Below, one piece after another: positions 62,746 to 64,000 of a stretch of DNA of 64,000 bases. Origin of the DNA: Alkalibacter rhizosphaerae. GTDB taxonomy: Bacteria; Bacillota; Clostridia; Eubacteriales; Alkalibacteraceae. The stretch covers positions 2,170,001 through 2,234,000 of the forward strand of contig NZ_CP071444.1 of the NCBI RefSeq assembly GCF_017352215.1, in the 5' to 3' direction. How positions within the stretch are numbered: position 1 is the first letter of the stretch; the number at the start of each line of letters is the position of its first letter. The notes under the pieces were generated by a model. That model was not told the origin of the DNA. It made no database searches and worked only from the letters and a program-made list of their open reading frames with translations. The position numbers and the translations under genes were made by a program.

Positions 62746-63471
62746 ATGGGATCACCCATCTATTTAAAAATCGTAGAAGACATAAAAAGTAAAATCAATT
62801 CCGGGGAAATCAAACCTGGGGACATGATCAAATCAGAGAACATGTTGTGTGACGAATTCGATGTAAGCAGGATGACGGTCCGAAAATCTCTTACTGTTCT
62901 GGCCAGCGAAGGCTACATTTATTCTGTTCCTGGAAAGGGCAATTTTGTCAACGAACCCAATCAGGACAAATACATTCTATATTTCAATGAGATGACCAGC
63001 CTGGAAGGCAGCGTGGAAGACACCCAGTTGCTTGATGTCAACATCATCAAACCCACCATGGAGATCATCTTTCATTTGCAGATCCCGGAAAACAAAAGGG
63101 TGGTGCTGATCCGAAGGGTATTTCTAAGCGATGACAATCCGGTGGCCTACGACGTGAAGTACATTCCGTATTATCGAGGGATGCCCATCGTTGAAAAGGA
63201 AATACACTACGCAACATTTCCAGAGATCGTGGCAAAAAAGAAATCTCTTTTTGCCATCCATAAAGAATTAAAAATAAAAGTGCAAAAGCCTGATGAAGAA
63301 ATTCAGGACATCTTGAACATTGATGTGACAGAACCGGTCATGGCCATCGAACAGCGGCTTTTGGATGAAGGCAACCGACCCATAGGGTGGGGTGTGACCT
63401 TCTTCAAGGGGGATTTTTTCCATCTGCAGGCCGTATCCACTTTTGTCGATCAAGGCAACAGTATTTATTGA
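62746..63471 (+). CDS. GntR family regulator with UTRA domain
   Basis: A 241-residue regulator of the HutC group. The winged helix (YLKIVEDIKSKINSGEIKPG, SRMTVRKSLTVLASEGY, VPGKGNFV) occupies residues 1-75 and the UTRA ligand domain follows (EQRLLDEGNRPIGWG). ATG follows GGGAGGTGAATCC. It lies between the corrinoid gene and a DUF1638 gene preceded by a palindrome of HutC type; it is the likely local regulator. Ligand unknown. Confidence 0.92.
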   Translation: MGSPIYLKIVEDIKSKINSGEIKPGDMIKSENMLCDEFDVSRMTVRKSLTVLASEGYIYSVPGKGNFVNEPNQDKYILYFNEMTSLEGSVEDTQLLDVNIIKPTMEIIFHLQIPENKRVVLIRRVFLSDDNPVAYDVKYIPYYRGMPIVEKEIHYATFPEIVAKKKSLFAIHKELKIKVQKPDEEIQDILNIDVTEPVMAIEQRLLDEGNRPIGWGVTFFKGDFFHLQAVSTFVDQGNSIY

Positions 63472-63498
63472 ATTTTTTCCATTTATTGACGTGAACGA

Positions 63499-63527
63499 TT
63501 GTCAAAAAAACAGCGATGTGTTACAAT
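63499..63527 (+). promoter_or_regulatory. Promoter of the DUF1638 gene
   Basis: TTGTCA (63499-63504), 17-bp spacer, TACAAT (63522-63527); start of transcription expected near 63534. A second possible -35-like TTGACG lies at 63486-63491. Confidence 0.7.
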
Positions 63528-63537
63528 AATATCATAA

Positions 63538-63551
63538 CTTGTATATACATG
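63538..63551. promoter_or_regulatory. GntR/HutC-type operator candidate
   Basis: CTTGTATATACATG is a near-perfect palindrome (6 of 7 base pairs) like the TTGTATATACAA sites bound by HutC-group regulators. It lies right at the expected transcription start, 12 bases before the next ATG, a classic repression position. Confidence 0.55.
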
Positions 63552-63563
63552 TGAGGGAAAGAC

Positions 63564-64000
63564 ATGGCAAATTTGATCATAGCTTGTGATACATTAAAAT
63601 ATGAAGTATTGTTGGCCCAGGCAAGGACCGGAAATAAAGATCCGATCCACTGGGTGGACGGCATGCTGCACATGGACCCGGATCGATTGCGAAGCGAGTT
63701 GCAAAATCTGCTAGATCAAGACGGCTCATGGGATCATGTCTTATTTGCCTACGGCAATTGTGGAAATGGACTTGTGGGATTGCATTCAAAGAAATATACC
63801 GTCGTAGTCCCAAAAACGGCAGATTGCATATCCATGCTTTTGCATAAACGGGAAGAAACCATTACCCGAGACACTTATTTTTTGACAAAGGGTTGGATCG
63901 AACTGGAAAAAAATATCATCAAAGAATACACCCACTGTCTGGAGAAATACGGGGAAGAAAAGACCCGGCAAATTTTCCAAGTGATGCTGCATAATTACAA
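63564..64000 (+). CDS. DUF1638 domain protein, truncated by window end
   Basis: The first 145 codons of a gene that continues beyond the window. It begins MANLIIACDTLKYEVLLAQ, then FAYGNCGNGLVGLHS and ADCISMLL and TYFLTKGWIE, matching DUF1638, whose Cys-containing loops suggest metal or cofactor binding. ATG follows GAGGGAAAGAC. DUF1638 genes are often near corrinoid methyltransferase genes, and this one follows a corrinoid protein and regulator; its biochemical role is unknown to me. Confidence 0.85.
   Translation, partial: MANLIIACDTLKYEVLLAQARTGNKDPIHWVDGMLHMDPDRLRSELQNLLDQDGSWDHVLFAYGNCGNGLVGLHSKKYTVVVPKTADCISMLLHKREETITRDTYFLTKGWIELEKNIIKEYTHCLEKYGEEKTRQIFQVMLHNY

Noticed and set aside
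1-64000. CRISPR arrays, insertion sequences, prophage or integrase genes
   Set aside because: No regularly spaced repeats, transposase motifs or terminal repeats were seen anywhere in the window.

Overview
The window is a gene-dense, mostly housekeeping stretch of a low-to-moderate GC, probably anaerobic member of the Clostridia (Firmicutes). Pointers are hprK (HPr kinase), the recU, yerC and azlCD set, a threonine T-box, an infC-rpmI-rplT operon with a leader attenuator, frequent GGAGG ribosome binding sites with some TTG/GTG starts, extended -10 promoters (TGG before the hexamer), a B12-dependent class II ribonucleotide reductase, corrinoid-protein genes and a selenocysteine (Sec) system. 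I cannot fix genus or species from the sequence. I see no insertion sequence, phage gene, CRISPR array or rRNA operon.

Layout. 0.1-3.2 kb: a Cache-GGDEF diguanylate cyclase and an orphan uroporphyrinogen-decarboxylase-family protein. 3.3-4.4 kb: azlCD exporter (minus strand). 4.4-8.7 kb: a compact Sec locus on the minus strand, read in the order peroxiredoxin selenoprotein (in-frame UGA), tRNA-Sec, selA, selB. 8.8-15.8 kb: a small unknown gene, uvrC, HAD phosphatase, hprK, PHP phosphoesterase, cyclophilin and two convergent DegV proteins. 15.9-20.1 kb: pgi, then a DUF4342 / response regulator / histidine kinase operon in which two genes carry a one-base frameshift at a run of five G. 20.1-25.9 kb: tetR with a palindromic operator candidate, acpS, nnrDE, nadE, yerC, aroE. 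26-31.6 kb: rodA, a paired radical-SAM system, gltX, DUF2284. 31.7-43.2 kb: arginine biosynthesis, argGH divergent from argCJBD-carAB. 43.3-50.3 kb: plsY, nrdJ, TraB-family protein, MazG-like protein, class IV aminotransferase, unknown protein. 50.4-54.8 kb: HAD phosphatase, T-box-thrS, infC-rpmI-rplT, tRNA-Leu(CAA). 54.9-56.7 kb: ECF sigma factor with a zinc-finger/DUF4349 anti-sigma-like protein. 56.8-62.1 kb: polA, rluA-like, recU, rnhA, 5-formyl-THF cyclo-ligase. 62.1-64 kb: corrinoid protein, GntR/UTRA regulator and a DUF1638 gene that runs off the window.

The most interesting parts are the self-contained Sec locus (a Sec peroxiredoxin lacking the usual resolving Cys, a PerR-box-like operator, a SECIS-like hairpin, and a tRNA-Sec with unusual acceptor pairing), the corrinoid/GntR/DUF1638 module with a palindrome just downstream of a good promoter, an 11-bp-phased Pho-box-like repeat in front of the two-component operon, and the two identical-type frameshifts in that operon.
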